64,000 bases of DNA from Levyella massiliensis (GCF_000308275.2 NZ_HG529490.1:877329-941328), one strand, 5' to 3'. Positions 28,597 to 36,613 are shown, counted from the first letter of the stretch. Program-made: numbers and translations. Notes: generated from the sequence alone by a model not told the origin.

Positions 28597-29752
28597 AATT
28601 TTCTCCCCGCAAACGATAATAGATTGGTAAGGAACAAACAACAGACATAAGGAAACTACCTATCACGAGAAGCAGCAACGTACTGCCATCCAGCAAGTAG
28701 CGATACTGTCTTCCTGCCGTGTCCAAGTGATATAGGATCTGCATGCCGATAAAAAGAATGAGGATGGCAAAGAGCATGATGAAAAATGTCATGAAAAAGT
28801 AAGCCAACGCGCAGAGACGCCGCGATGCACCGCACAACCGATACACTTTAAAGTCCCCATAGATTCTTCGTGTATTAAGAAAAGTCATGCTCAAGAAGCC
28901 GAAAAACAGCAACAAGGAAACCGTGGCTATAAGCGGCATATCCGTTTGAATACGATCGGCAATGATTTTGTGCGAATTTTCGATCAATTGCGGAATAGAA
29001 TACGTCGGAAATTGGATATCACTCGCCTCCACCACCTTGTTCAAGGCGCTTAGCGTTATCGACGGATCAAAATAATACAGATGAAACGCTTGGCTATTGC
29101 CCTTAATGGACTGCGAACAGGCTAAAAAATACGTTGGATACAGAAAGCGATTTTCAAACAGGATGGATACATCAAAACCTGAACCTGTGACCATTCTTCG
29201 CCCATCGGCCAAAAGCAACGCCTCATCGACCTTGGCTTCTCCGACAATGCGTAATTGCTCTGCATAGGGTTGATGCACCGTCAACACATCACCTATCTTA
29301 AAATTATTCTTTCCATCTGAACGATTGCGTACCATTAACACTTCGAGCACCCCTTTTTTTACCTCCGGAACCGGAAGTCGTCCATTCGAAACCGGCGGGA
29401 AAAAGAGTTTTGCCGTAAAGGAATCATAGATACTGATCATAGCATCAGCCACTTCCGGCGGTAAATTATCGCTGTAATTTTCCGCGATTCCCCGAAAGCC
29501 TTGCGCGTTTTGAAGCAGAGGCACTACGTTATCCTGCCCCCGGTTCAAATCGGAAGACGGCGAATAGGCGATAACCGCGCGCGACAGAGCCGGCCTTTCT
29601 TGTACAAAGGCAAGGCGATCATCTAATTCCCGGTAGCGATTATACGCGCCGATAATCATAAAGAGAGCTAGGAGTGTTTCCAAGAGAAACAATATCGTAA
29701 ACACCCAATTTTTACGCATCAGGCGTCCAATGACAGATAGAAAATTACACAT
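28571..29752 (-). CDS. FtsX-type ABC permease, second subunit
   Basis: A 393-residue membrane protein. One segment near residues 17-39 is followed by a large extracytoplasmic region of about 235 residues, then three membrane segments (ATVSLLLFFGFLSMTFL, YFFMTFFIMLFAILILFI, TLLLLVIGSFLMSVV). This is the MacB/FtsX layout. The conserved cytoplasmic loop before the last pair reads FKVYRLCGASRRL. Overlaps the first permease by 8 bases and the ATPase by 26. Substrate unknown. Confidence 0.8.
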   Translation of the reverse strand: MCNFLSVIGRLMRKNWVFTILFLLETLLALFMIIGAYNRYRELDDRLAFVQERPALSRAVIAYSPSSDLNRGQDNVVPLLQNAQGFRGIAENYSDNLPPEVADAMISIYDSFTAKLFFPPVSNGRLPVPEVKKGVLEVLMVRNRSDGKNNFKIGDVLTVHQPYAEQLRIVGEAKVDEALLLADGRRMVTGSGFDVSILFENRFLYPTYFLACSQSIKGNSQAFHLYYFDPSITLSALNKVVEASDIQFPTYSIPQLIENSHKIIADRIQTDMPLIATVSLLLFFGFLSMTFLNTRRIYGDFKVYRLCGASRRLCALAYFFMTFFIMLFAILILFIGMQILYHLDTAGRQYRYLLDGSTLLLLVIGSFLMSVVCSLPIYYRLRGENYDPIRKRQ

Positions 29753-30773
29753 CGCTATTCTCCTTTAAATCCAGTAGCATGCCACGGGATAGGCCAATTT
29801 TTGCCATGATGCGCGTTGCCACATACACCAAAGCCGTACTTGTCACAAACAATACCAACACCTCTGCCAGCGGAAAATAAGGAGAAAAGCCGCGGGTTAT
29901 GATCCAGCTGGTGCCCGCTGCCACCAAAAAGGCAATCATGCTGTAAATCGTCATCTCTTCCCCAATCAACGCCGAGGCCAAGCGCTTAGACATTCCTGCC
30001 AGACGGAAGATGTTAAGATTCTTTTTGCGCGATTCCAAAAAGTAGTAAAACACAAAAAGCAAGTTCAACAATAAAAAGCCAAAGATAAAAAATAGGAACA
30101 TCAGCATGGTCAATTGATATTGCGGCAATAAATCCGTCTCAAACGATGGCAGTTCCACGTTTTCTATCGTCACCCCGGTCTGCCGGATCGCATCGATAAG
30201 CTGTTCCATTTGATACATCGTTGGAAAGCCTTCCAGATACAGTTTCACCGCTACCGGTTCATCGGCAAGGGCATCAAACAAAGCGCCGCTCATAAAAAAT
30301 TGCTTGGGCATGTCCTTCGTGTCTAACGAGCGAAGGCCTTCTTCTCCAACGATGTCTAACGTCTTCTTACCAAAGTCTATAGATTGTGTTTGAAATAATT
30401 TCTTGTACCCTCTGGGCGCAATAATCCCCTCCGAATGCCCTTTCAAGGCGCGATTTTCTCTCTCATATAAAGGCTCTGTTGTTGTTAGAAATTGGCTTCC
30501 TTCCGCTATTTCGCCAACGGCGAAAGCATAATAGGCAATGTCCTTTTGCTCCGTAATTTTAGCAAGATTTCCCTTCTTCCAATCCGGCACCGTAAAACGA
30601 ACCGGAAACCGATAATTTCCGTTCTCGTTCAACACGCTCCGGACAAAATGCACGATATCCTGATTCGTTGAGGAAAGCAGTACAAAATAGGAGATGAAAA
30701 AGCTGAGCATTATGACGAGCGGCACGTAAAGAGGGCGCGCTAAGATCTCAAAATAACGGTATCGCAGTTTCAT
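29745..30773 (-). CDS. FtsX-type ABC permease, first subunit
   Basis: A 342-residue membrane protein with the same layout as its neighbour: one membrane segment (about 15-35), an extracytoplasmic domain of about 180 residues, then three segments. A loop reads NIFRLAGMSKRLAS, comparable to FKVYRLCGASRRL in the partner, so the two are likely halves of a heterodimer. Such pairs with a MacB/LolD-type ATPase are used for peptide export or peptide resistance. The best ribosome site (AAAGGAGG) is about 30 bases before the ATG, with a GGGGATCCCC palindrome between them. Confidence 0.78.
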   Translation of the reverse strand: MKLRYRYFEILARPLYVPLVIMLSFFISYFVLLSSTNQDIVHFVRSVLNENGNYRFPVRFTVPDWKKGNLAKITEQKDIAYYAFAVGEIAEGSQFLTTTEPLYERENRALKGHSEGIIAPRGYKKLFQTQSIDFGKKTLDIVGEEGLRSLDTKDMPKQFFMSGALFDALADEPVAVKLYLEGFPTMYQMEQLIDAIRQTGVTIENVELPSFETDLLPQYQLTMLMFLFFIFGFLLLNLLFVFYYFLESRKKNLNIFRLAGMSKRLASALIGEEMTIYSMIAFLVAAGTSWIITRGFSPYFPLAEVLVLFVTSTALVYVATRIMAKIGLSRGMLLDLKENSDV

Positions 30774-30814
30774 AGAATTGTAGGGCGGGGATCCCCCTCC
30801 CTCCTCCTTTATAA

Positions 30815-31192
30815 TTACTTAACGTAAAGATGTAAATCTCCTAAGCCATTAACTGTTTCCGCATAAGAGCCGTCATCAAAAAAGTCGACGCCTGGAATTT
30901 CAACAATAGCCCGTGGCCCGGAGTCCGATTCACTAGAGTTTCCTGATATGGCAAGGCAATATGATTTTTTGTACGAAGTTCCATAAATTTCCGCCTTCAG
31001 CCAAGCATCATCATTGGGTCGCCAAGTGCCATAGTCATATCCCACATACATGCTATTCCCACTCAAAGAGTTACTTTTATCTCTTGGAACGTTAGCAGTC
31101 TTTGAAAAAGCATATGCCCCTCCTATACCCCCCAGTAACAATGTGACGGTAAAAGTAATAACTAACAATTTTTTGATTTGTTTTCGATACAT
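30815..31192 (-). CDS. Small exported protein of unknown function
   Basis: A 125-residue protein starting at ATG 31192 with GGAGA upstream. It has a basic N-terminus (MYRKQIKK), a hydrophobic core (LLVITFTVTLLLGGIGG) and a probable signal-peptidase site after AYA, leaving about 95 residues. The mature part is polar, Ser/Gly/Tyr/Asp-rich, with a single cysteine, and probably beta-rich (YVGYDYGTW, AWLKAEIYG, GDLHLYVK). I do not recognise the family. Its place between a BlaR-like sensor and an export-type ABC transporter suggests a bacteriocin-like or signalling protein, but no double-glycine leader or lactococcin-972 signature is evident. Confidence 0.65.
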   Translation of the reverse strand: MYRKQIKKLLVITFTVTLLLGGIGGAYAFSKTANVPRDKSNSLSGNSMYVGYDYGTWRPNDDAWLKAEIYGTSYKKSYCLAISGNSSESDSGPRAIVEIPGVDFFDDGSYAETVNGLGDLHLYVK

Positions 31193-31462
31193 AGAACTTC
31201 TCCATTCATTTATAGTTGAAGATTTTCTGCTTTTTGTAGCCTTCACTGCGTATGAAAAGTAATTTCACAAAACTTTTTCCCTCTTTAAGCCCGCTTCTGC
31301 TTTTAACACCTTCCTGTGCCAATTGTTACGTCCGTTTTTTCCCTTGCTGTCGATTCGTCTATAAGACTCTGATCCTATTCAAATAGCATCATCTCTTGTT
31401 TTTATTCGCGTGATTAAATCATTTTTCTTGCGATCCACTAGCAGAATAATTTTTGACCCCCC
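31193..31462. other. Non-coding gap upstream of the small exported protein gene
   Basis: About 270 bases of AT-rich sequence. No convincing promoter with correct spacing, no hairpin terminator and no ORF beyond the unlikely N-terminal extension of the downstream gene. It may carry a second regulatory site of the module. Confidence 0.4.
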
Positions 31463-32827
31463 TCATTTTCTATAGCTGTTGATTTTTATCTGATAAGTCA
31501 AGGAATATGTGGAATCGTTTTTAACGATGACTTCATACACGCTATTATTATCTGCATTTACAGCAAGGATGGTTGCCTTGTTGAATCGCTCATTATATAT
31601 CGTATTATCATTTTCTTTAATAATTAGTGAATATTTTAGCCCATCCGTGCATTTCATGTTGCTCATCTTAACCGTAAAACCTTCGTGTTTCGAGCCGGTC
31701 CAAGAGTCCATATTAAATTGATAGGATTGATAAGCCAAGCCTTTCAACGTATTACTGGAGTCAATGTTTGCCGCTCTGATTTCGGTGAAGAAAACACGAC
31801 TCAAATGTAAATTGTTATATTCTTCTTCGCTTATTAGTCTGACTCTAGAATTCTCACGACTCAGGTCTTCTACAGGTTTGACGATTGATACAACCTGATG
31901 TTTATCTACTTGGCTTACTTCAGCAAAGGCGGTGGATGAAATTAAAAACACAAAAAGGAAAACGTATGTTCCTATTCTAGTCGCATGCCATTGTTTCATG
32001 ACTATCATCCTTTCCATTGTTGGATGGAATTTCATTCCCTCTGCGAGATAATCTTTTTTTCCCAACAAATTGAGCATAGAGTTGCAGTATTGCTTTCGAT
32101 GAGATACACTATCGCCTATATTTTGAATCACTAACTTATCACATAGAATTTCTATATCTTCTTCCATATATCTCAGCGCTGCCCAGATAATCGGATTAAA
32201 CCAGTAGAAACAAATAATCAAATTCTTTAAATGTTTCCATACCATGTCAAAGTTTCTTATGTGTATTAGCTCATGCATCAATACATGCTGTAATAAAGTA
32301 TTGTCCTCTAATACTTGATTCTGCAGAACGATTTTTGGATAAAGCACGCCATATGTAACTGGGACATTGATATCATCATTAATGAGTAGAGTTACCTTCC
32401 GTCTTAAATGGAACTGTTTTACTACCTTCTCTATCCTGCTATCCTCGTTGAGTATGGAAGCGCCTGCCATCGCCTTATTTCTTTTCCGTATCTGAAGGAA
32501 GGTGTATGCCACCATCAAAGAAGCGACAACGAGTCTGTTCATTTTTGATAATATGCCGCCCAACACCCTCTCTATAGTCTGCCCAAATTCGTGCATCAAT
32601 AATAGTGGGTTCAATAACAGTCGTGGTAAAGTTGCTTCTGAAACTTGAATACGACAAAAAACTTCGTATGGCACAATTAGATATGCGAACAGAAGCATCC
32701 AAAGAAACCAATTAGCTCTTCTGAAGCTGATTACATTTAGTTTTTTTCTAAGCAAAAGAATTAGAATAATGAGGAATGTACCTCTTATGCCTTTGCTTAA
32801 TGTTGAAACGACAATAATTGAAGTCAT
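31463..32827 (-). CDS. BlaR1/MecR1-like M56 metallopeptidase sensor with atypical C-terminus
   Basis: A 454-residue membrane protein. Membrane segments lie near the N-terminus, around residues 39-57 and 95-112, and again near 285-302. A cytoplasmic zinc-protease domain carries HELIH (about 185-189) and EILCD, the M56 metal site of BlaR1/MecR1. The last 140 or so residues, after the fourth segment and an AFA site, should lie outside. They are not a penicillin-binding domain: no SxxK or KTG is seen. Start is ATG 32827, one base after the stop of the repressor gene. In the known systems such a sensor activates its protease on ligand binding, leading to BlaI cleavage. Confidence 0.82.
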   Translation of the reverse strand: MTSIIVVSTLSKGIRGTFLIILILLLRKKLNVISFRRANWFLWMLLFAYLIVPYEVFCRIQVSEATLPRLLLNPLLLMHEFGQTIERVLGGILSKMNRLVVASLMVAYTFLQIRKRNKAMAGASILNEDSRIEKVVKQFHLRRKVTLLINDDINVPVTYGVLYPKIVLQNQVLEDNTLLQHVLMHELIHIRNFDMVWKHLKNLIICFYWFNPIIWAALRYMEEDIEILCDKLVIQNIGDSVSHRKQYCNSMLNLLGKKDYLAEGMKFHPTMERMIVMKQWHATRIGTYVFLFVFLISSTAFAEVSQVDKHQVVSIVKPVEDLSRENSRVRLISEEEYNNLHLSRVFFTEIRAANIDSSNTLKGLAYQSYQFNMDSWTGSKHEGFTVKMSNMKCTDGLKYSLIIKENDNTIYNERFNKATILAVNADNNSVYEVIVKNDSTYSLTYQIKINSYRK

Positions 32828-32828
32828 A

Positions 32829-33212
32829 TCATTCTTCTTCAGTTTCAAAATGATCAATCAGATGTCGCATTTCTTGAAGTTCGTCCTTCGAGACTTTTCT
32901 TTCGTTTAAAAACGACTGACAAACGTTTAAAAGAGAGTCTTGAAATAAAAATCGGATGGCATCCGTTCTCTGCTTCTTCAAAGCGTCTTCGCTTGAAATA
33001 CTTGCCTTCAATATGTATTTTGGGCTTCGTCTAACAAGGGCTCCTTTTTTTAGTAATCTTCCAAAAAAAGTATAGCAAGACGTTTTGGGGAATCCATACT
33101 TTTTATTAAGCCATTGATATAGCTCAGATGCGCGAATTTCGCCATTTTCATCTAAGCACTCCCCTTCCCAAAACTCTTGCATTACCGTTAACTCGCCTTT
33201 TGAAAACTCCAT
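32829..33212 (-). CDS. BlaI/MecI family repressor
   Basis: A 127-residue winged-helix protein: MEFSKGELTVMQEFWE at the start, then a recognition region KTSCYTFFGRLLKKGALVRR and YILKASIS wing, with a helical dimerisation part. This matches the BlaI/MecI/CopY family, which represses its own operon and is cleaved by its M56 partner. The next gene is exactly such a partner. Start at ATG 33212; a GTG three codons earlier is possible. The strong promoter 70 bases upstream and an imperfect palindrome beside it are the likely target. Confidence 0.85.
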   Translation of the reverse strand: MEFSKGELTVMQEFWEGECLDENGEIRASELYQWLNKKYGFPKTSCYTFFGRLLKKGALVRRSPKYILKASISSEDALKKQRTDAIRFLFQDSLLNVCQSFLNERKVSKDELQEMRHLIDHFETEEE

Positions 33213-33256
33213 ACCTATCACCCAAATAATTCGTTATCATGAGATTTCTAAGTTGC

Positions 33257-33275
33257 GCTTAAATAATATTTTCAA
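33257..33275. promoter_or_regulatory. Candidate operator: imperfect palindrome downstream of the module promoter
   Basis: An AT-rich imperfect inverted repeat (minus strand CTTGAAAATATTATTTAAG) directly after the -10 box. Position fits repressor control, but it does not show the TACA/TGTA core of known bla/mec operators. Confidence 0.3.
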
Positions 33276-33279
33276 GTTG

Positions 33280-33309
33280 AGTATAATCTGCCAATAGGAT
33301 GTCTGTCAA
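33280..33309 (-). promoter_or_regulatory. Strong promoter of the BlaI/BlaR/ABC module
   Basis: Consensus TTGACA (33304-33309) and TATACT (33280-33285) with an 18-base spacer on the minus strand. Confidence 0.85.
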
Positions 33310-33364
33310 GCAGAAATCGTGGATTTAACAAAATCTTAACGTTTTCCCGTAGATAGAAAAAACC

Positions 33365-34072
33365 TTACAGATAGCGACGAATTCCCATCACAAACGATTC
33401 TTTTCGAGTGCGTCGCAAAATACTCCCGCACTGCACTTTACCGTGATGGCGAAAGGAGACGCGACACGGCGGTTTTATGGTGACAGCAACGCGTTTTTCT
33501 TCCGCCCCATCGATGAAAACCAAGCCTCCCCGAATGGCTTCTTGTGCCGCTGCCCGCCCGATATGAAATACCGTGGAGACAAATCGATCCAGCCGAAGCG
33601 AGCTTAACACCACCTCTTCCTCGGCAAACTTGGGAGTGGCTTCCTCCGGCAGTGATGGAAGGATCGCCGTGTGGACCACATGCCTGCCGATGGCAAAGCA
33701 GTGCGTCAGAAAAAAATCCGCCATAGCGCGCTTAATGACCACATACGCCTTCTTGTCAGTCGGAAAAATATCGCCTACCACCCGTCTCTCAATGCCAAGC
33801 CCCATTAAGGCGCCCAAAATATCCGAATGGCGCAGCGTCACCGCACCATCCGGCACAATTTCCAGCACGGCAAGTTGTGCATCGCCATTGCCAAAATGCA
33901 CACAACAGCGTTCTCCGTCCTCCGGTACCACGCGCGGCGAGGCATAGCTTAATTGGGATTGGATGTTTCGAAACGTCGCCAGTTCCTCCGGCATTAAGAA
34001 ATCCGTTTCTGTATCGCTGCCTGTCTCCGCATATTGTGCAGCCAGATCGTAGAAGCGATCCTCACTTTCCAT
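33365..34072 (-). CDS. ylmH: YlmH-like RNA-binding protein with S4 domain
   Basis: A 235-residue protein matching YlmH, which in Bacillota binds ribosomes and is usually encoded in the division cluster between sepF/ylmG and divIVA. The middle part has LGIERRVVGDIF and the C-terminal S4 RNA-binding domain has LSSLRLDRFVSTVF and IRGGLVFIDG. I choose ATG 34072 (MESEDRF), with GAAGGGA upstream, over a longer form that overlaps the previous gene. Here it lies away from division genes. Confidence 0.87.
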   Translation of the reverse strand: MESEDRFYDLAAQYAETGSDTETDFLMPEELATFRNIQSQLSYASPRVVPEDGERCCVHFGNGDAQLAVLEIVPDGAVTLRHSDILGALMGLGIERRVVGDIFPTDKKAYVVIKRAMADFFLTHCFAIGRHVVHTAILPSLPEEATPKFAEEEVVLSSLRLDRFVSTVFHIGRAAAQEAIRGGLVFIDGAEEKRVAVTIKPPCRVSFRHHGKVQCGSILRRTRKESFVMGIRRYL

Positions 34073-34094
34073 AGCGTTCCCTTCGTCTCGTTCG

Positions 34095-35042
34095 TTACTC
34101 GAGCGGTTCAATATAGAAGCGCCCTTCCAACTCCTCCGAATCCGCAATATTCATAAACACGGTCTGGTCCGTCTGTTTCAGATAGCGACGAATGGCAGGC
34201 ATATCCGTTTTGCTCACGACCATATAGATCAGATAACGCGGTTCCTGGCTGTAATTGCCAATGCCTTCAAACACCGTCACGCCGTGATTCGTAAGTTCTC
34301 GTAAATCGCGGGCAATCGGCTCGCGCTCATTCGCAATGATAAATAGCGTCTTTCTTTGATAGCGTGAATGCAGTTGATTCACGATCATGGTGGAGCCGAA
34401 TTGATACACCATGGAATACATCGCCGGCTTCGCCCCAAACAGCACACCAGAAATAATCAGAATGCACACATTGAACAGGAAGATATAGTTCCAGGTAGCG
34501 ATGTTGTACTTGGTTGAAGCAATCATCGCTACAAAATCCGTACCGCCACCACTGGCATTGGCATTCAGAGCCAGCGCTGCGGAAACACCATTAAATACTG
34601 CCGCAAAGATCATATTCAACACAAGATCATCCACCAAGTGAAATTTAGGCAGCATGTCGACAAAAAGCGAAAAAGCCACTATGTACACGATCGAAAAGGC
34701 AAAAAACTTTCTTCCCACGATGAAAAATGCCAATAACGCCGGCAGGACGTTGAGAGACATATTGAGCACGAAGAAGGAAATATCGATATGAAAGAAGGTG
34801 GTCAAAATATTCTGCAATAGCAATGAAACGCCACCGAATCCTGCGGGCAGCATGCCGGAAGGATGCAGAAATACATTGACGCCAATCGCACATAATAGCG
34901 CCGATAGTATCACCTTGCAGAGTCGCCATCCGTCTTTCTGGATGGTTTCGCGATATGGGCCAAACATTTGAAATAACGCTCGCGCAGTAAACTTCTCATG
35001 CGGTTTTCTTTTTTGCATTCTCTCGTTATCGTTCATCCGCAT
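34095..35042 (-). CDS. YitT family membrane protein (DUF161/DUF2179)
   Basis: A 315-residue protein with five to six membrane segments (LCKVILSALLCAIGVNVFL, PAGFGGVSLLLQNIL, ASGGGTDFVAMIASTKYN) and a C-terminal soluble DUF2179 domain of about 90 residues (RKTLFIIANEREPIARDL). Widespread in Bacillota and of unknown function. ATG 35042 has AAAGGAG four bases upstream; ATG 35036 is also possible. It overlaps the end of the dihydrofolate reductase gene by 17 bases. Confidence 0.85.
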   Translation of the reverse strand: MRMNDNERMQKRKPHEKFTARALFQMFGPYRETIQKDGWRLCKVILSALLCAIGVNVFLHPSGMLPAGFGGVSLLLQNILTTFFHIDISFFVLNMSLNVLPALLAFFIVGRKFFAFSIVYIVAFSLFVDMLPKFHLVDDLVLNMIFAAVFNGVSAALALNANASGGGTDFVAMIASTKYNIATWNYIFLFNVCILIISGVLFGAKPAMYSMVYQFGSTMIVNQLHSRYQRKTLFIIANEREPIARDLRELTNHGVTVFEGIGNYSQEPRYLIYMVVSKTDMPAIRRYLKQTDQTVFMNIADSEELEGRFYIEPLE

Positions 35043-35619
35043 CCTTCTCCTTTCCGACGGCATGCTGTGCTTGTTGTGGCACGCCATGATCTTTTTCGGC
35101 TTCTTTCCGGTTCTTTACAGCAATGCGCTTGTAATGATAAATTTGCCAGTGCAAACCCTTGTATTCTCCGCTTTCGCCTTTATCCACCAGTTGAAATTCT
35201 TCCGAGGTATCAAAATCGGGAATCCAGGTATCTGCCTCAGGGAAAGTGGCATCCACACGGGTCAAAATCGCTTCGTCAATCAAATCCCACAAACTTTTTA
35301 CCAATCCGCCGCCGCCTACATGGAACACTTTTCTCGTTTCGTCCGGATTTTCCTCCGCCAACAACGTCTCTAATGCCTCCCGATCATGCACCACACGCAA
35401 GTTTTCGCTCTCCTCACGTTCCTGACGTGTCATCACCACATTAAGCCTGCCCGGCAATGGCTTACCGCCAGGCAAAGATTCCAGTGTCTTTCTCCCCATC
35501 ACCACGATATGGCCCATCGTCGTGTTCTTAAAATGATGCAAATCATCGGGGATGTGAAAGAGCATATCGCCCTTATTACCAATGGCAAATCGATTGTCGC
35601 ATGCGATTAATAAAATCAA
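35026..35619 (-). CDS. folA: Dihydrofolate reductase, TTG start
   Basis: Reduces dihydrofolate to tetrahydrofolate with NADPH. Motifs: MILLIACDNRFAIGNKGDML at the N-terminus, MGRKTLESLPGGKPLPGR, and GGGGLVKSLWDL. I place the start at TTG 35619 because the product then begins exactly where family members do, GAGG lies just upstream, and a likely promoter sits at 35680-35708, inside the longer reading frame. The longer frame from ATG 35724 would also encode part of the hairpin repeat at 35723-35821. Length 197, with about 30 extra hydrophilic residues at the C-terminus. Confidence 0.88.
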   Translation of the reverse strand: MILLIACDNRFAIGNKGDMLFHIPDDLHHFKNTTMGHIVVMGRKTLESLPGGKPLPGRLNVVMTRQEREESENLRVVHDREALETLLAEENPDETRKVFHVGGGGLVKSLWDLIDEAILTRVDATFPEADTWIPDFDTSEEFQLVDKGESGEYKGLHWQIYHYKRIAVKNRKEAEKDHGVPQQAQHAVGKEKDADER

Positions 35620-35679
35620 ATCGTCCTCATTTCTATCGTCCGCCTGCCCGATCTTTATCGGCTTAATCTTTCTATGATT

Positions 35680-35708
35680 ATCATACCCTCTTGTTAAAAA
35701 TCTATGAA
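35680..35708 (-). promoter_or_regulatory. Probable promoter of the folA-yitT-ylmH genes
   Basis: TTCATA (35703-35708) and TATGAT (35680-35685) with a 17-base spacer on the minus strand. Its position inside the extended reading frame supports the downstream TTG start. Confidence 0.5.
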
Positions 35709-35722
35709 GATTCGGAACGCGC

Positions 35723-35821
35723 ATTACGACGGCTTTTCGAAATTATGCATTTTACCGCCGTAATCGGGAGGCAGCTTTTACGGCGGCTTTCCGCGCTTTT
35801 CCCATTTGCCCCCCCGTAATT
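35723..35821 (-). repeat. Two-unit copy of the TTACGG hairpin repeat family
   Basis: Read on the minus strand, two units about 56 bases apart each begin ATTACGG and end with a complementary CCGTAA or CGTAAT. The second unit (ATTACGGCGGTAAAATGCAT...) matches unit 2 of the 58-kb array (ATTACGGGGGTAAAACGCAT...) at most positions. The orientation is opposite to the 58-kb array. It lies between folA and the tRNA operon terminator; 35822-35930 holds nothing I can name. Confidence 0.75.
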
Positions 35822-35930
35822 TGGACCGCACAACAGATTAAGCCGACAGGTCTGATGTGAATACCGCTCGTGAAGGCCAGCCTGCAAAGCCTAGACAGCT
35901 TAACGCCGTCTGGTGAGCTATCCGAGTACG

Positions 35931-35953
35931 AAAAAAACTCCGCCGAAGCGGAG
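35931..35953 (-). terminator. Terminator of the 12-gene tRNA operon
   Basis: Stem CTCCGC/GCGGAG with a UUCG loop followed by seven T on the minus strand, just after tRNA-Phe. Confidence 0.93.
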
Positions 35954-35963
35954 CTTTTCCTTA

Positions 35964-36036
35964 TGCCCAGAGCAGGAATTGAACCAGCGACACAAGGATT
36001 TTCAGTCCTTTGCTCTACCGACTGAGCTATCTGGGC
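35964..36036 (-). tRNA. tRNA-Phe (GAA)
   Basis: Acceptor GCCCAGA/CTGGGC, anticodon GAA in ACTGAAAAT, T-arm GGTTCAATTCC. CCA not encoded. Last gene of the operon. Confidence 0.95.
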
Positions 36037-36100
36037 AAATATCTGTTGTATTTTACCACGTGCTCTGCCGAGGGGCAAGCAACGCGAATGGATATCAATT

Positions 36101-36174
36101 TGGGCCATCAGGGACTCGAACCCGGGACGAACCGGTTATGAGCCGGCTGCTCTAACCAACTGAGCTAATGGCCC
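36101..36174 (-). tRNA. tRNA with CAT anticodon (Met elongator or Ile2)
   Basis: Acceptor GGGCCAT/ATGGCCC with anticodon CAT in CTCATAA. A base pair at positions 1-72 (G-C) excludes initiator tRNA. Elongator Met and lysidine-modified Ile2 cannot be separated by eye. Confidence 0.88.
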
Positions 36175-36180
36175 TAACAT

Positions 36181-36269
36181 CGGAGAAGGAGGGATTCGAA
36201 CCCTCGCACCGCTCATCACGGTCTACTCCCTTAGCAGGGGAGCCCCTTGAGCCACTTGGGTACTTCTCC
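36181..36269 (-). tRNA. tRNA-Ser (GCT)
   Basis: Class II tRNA with a long variable arm; acceptor GGAGAAG/CTTCTCC; anticodon GCT in CTGCTAA. Confidence 0.95.
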
Positions 36270-36272
36270 GAA

Positions 36273-36361
36273 TGGCGGAGAGAGAGGGATTCGAACCCCC
36301 GTGAGCTTGCGCCCTAACGGTTTTCAAGACCGCCCCGTTATGACCGCTTCGGTATCTCTCC
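36273..36361 (-). tRNA. tRNA-Ser (TGA), CCA encoded
   Basis: Class II tRNA; acceptor GGAGAGA/TCTCTCC; anticodon TGA in CTTGAAA. The only tRNA in the window whose 3' CCA is encoded (36273-36275). Confidence 0.95.
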
Positions 36362-36365
36362 AAGG

Positions 36366-36440
36366 CTGACCCATCGGGGATTCGAACCCCGGACACCCTG
36401 ATTAAAAGTCAGGTGCTCTACCGGCTGAGCTAATGGATCA
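36366..36440 (-). tRNA. tRNA-Lys (TTT)
   Basis: Acceptor TGATCCA/TGGGTCA, anticodon TTT in CTTTTAA, T-arm GGTTCGAATCC. Confidence 0.94.
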
Positions 36441-36442
36441 TA

Positions 36443-36516
36443 CTGGGGTAGCAGGACTCGAACCTGCGAAATGCTAGAGTCAGAGTCTAGTGCCTTACCG
36501 ACTTGGCTATACCCCA
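36443..36516 (-). tRNA. tRNA-Gln (CTG)
   Basis: Acceptor TGGGGTA/TACCCCA, anticodon CTG in CTCTGAC. Nearly identical to the Gln(TTG) gene just upstream; probably a tandem duplicate with a changed anticodon. Confidence 0.94.
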
Positions 36517-36540
36517 TCATTGAGACTGTTTAATTGTCAA

Positions 36541-36613
36541 CTGGGGTAGCAGGATTCGAACCTACGAAATGCCAGAGTCAAAGTCTGGTGCCTTACCGCT
36601 TGGCTATACCCCA
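36541..36613 (-). tRNA. tRNA-Gln (TTG)
   Basis: Acceptor TGGGGTA/TACCCCA, anticodon TTG in CTTTGAC. Confidence 0.94.

Noticed and set aside
30815-31192. Lactococcin 972-type bacteriocin
   Set aside because: Size, signal peptide and neighbours fit, but the typical aromatic/glycine pattern of that family is not visible; kept as unknown exported protein.
31463-32827. Beta-lactam resistance sensor (BlaR1/MecR1 proper)
   Set aside because: No penicillin-binding domain motifs and no beta-lactamase or PBP2a gene nearby.
35026-35724. Longer dihydrofolate reductase from ATG 35724
   Set aside because: The extra 35 residues contain the likely promoter and part of the hairpin repeat and have no ribosome site; TTG 35619 fits the family start.
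35822-35930. A small RNA between the hairpin repeat and the tRNA terminator
   Set aside because: No promoter, terminator of its own, or recognisable fold could be supported.
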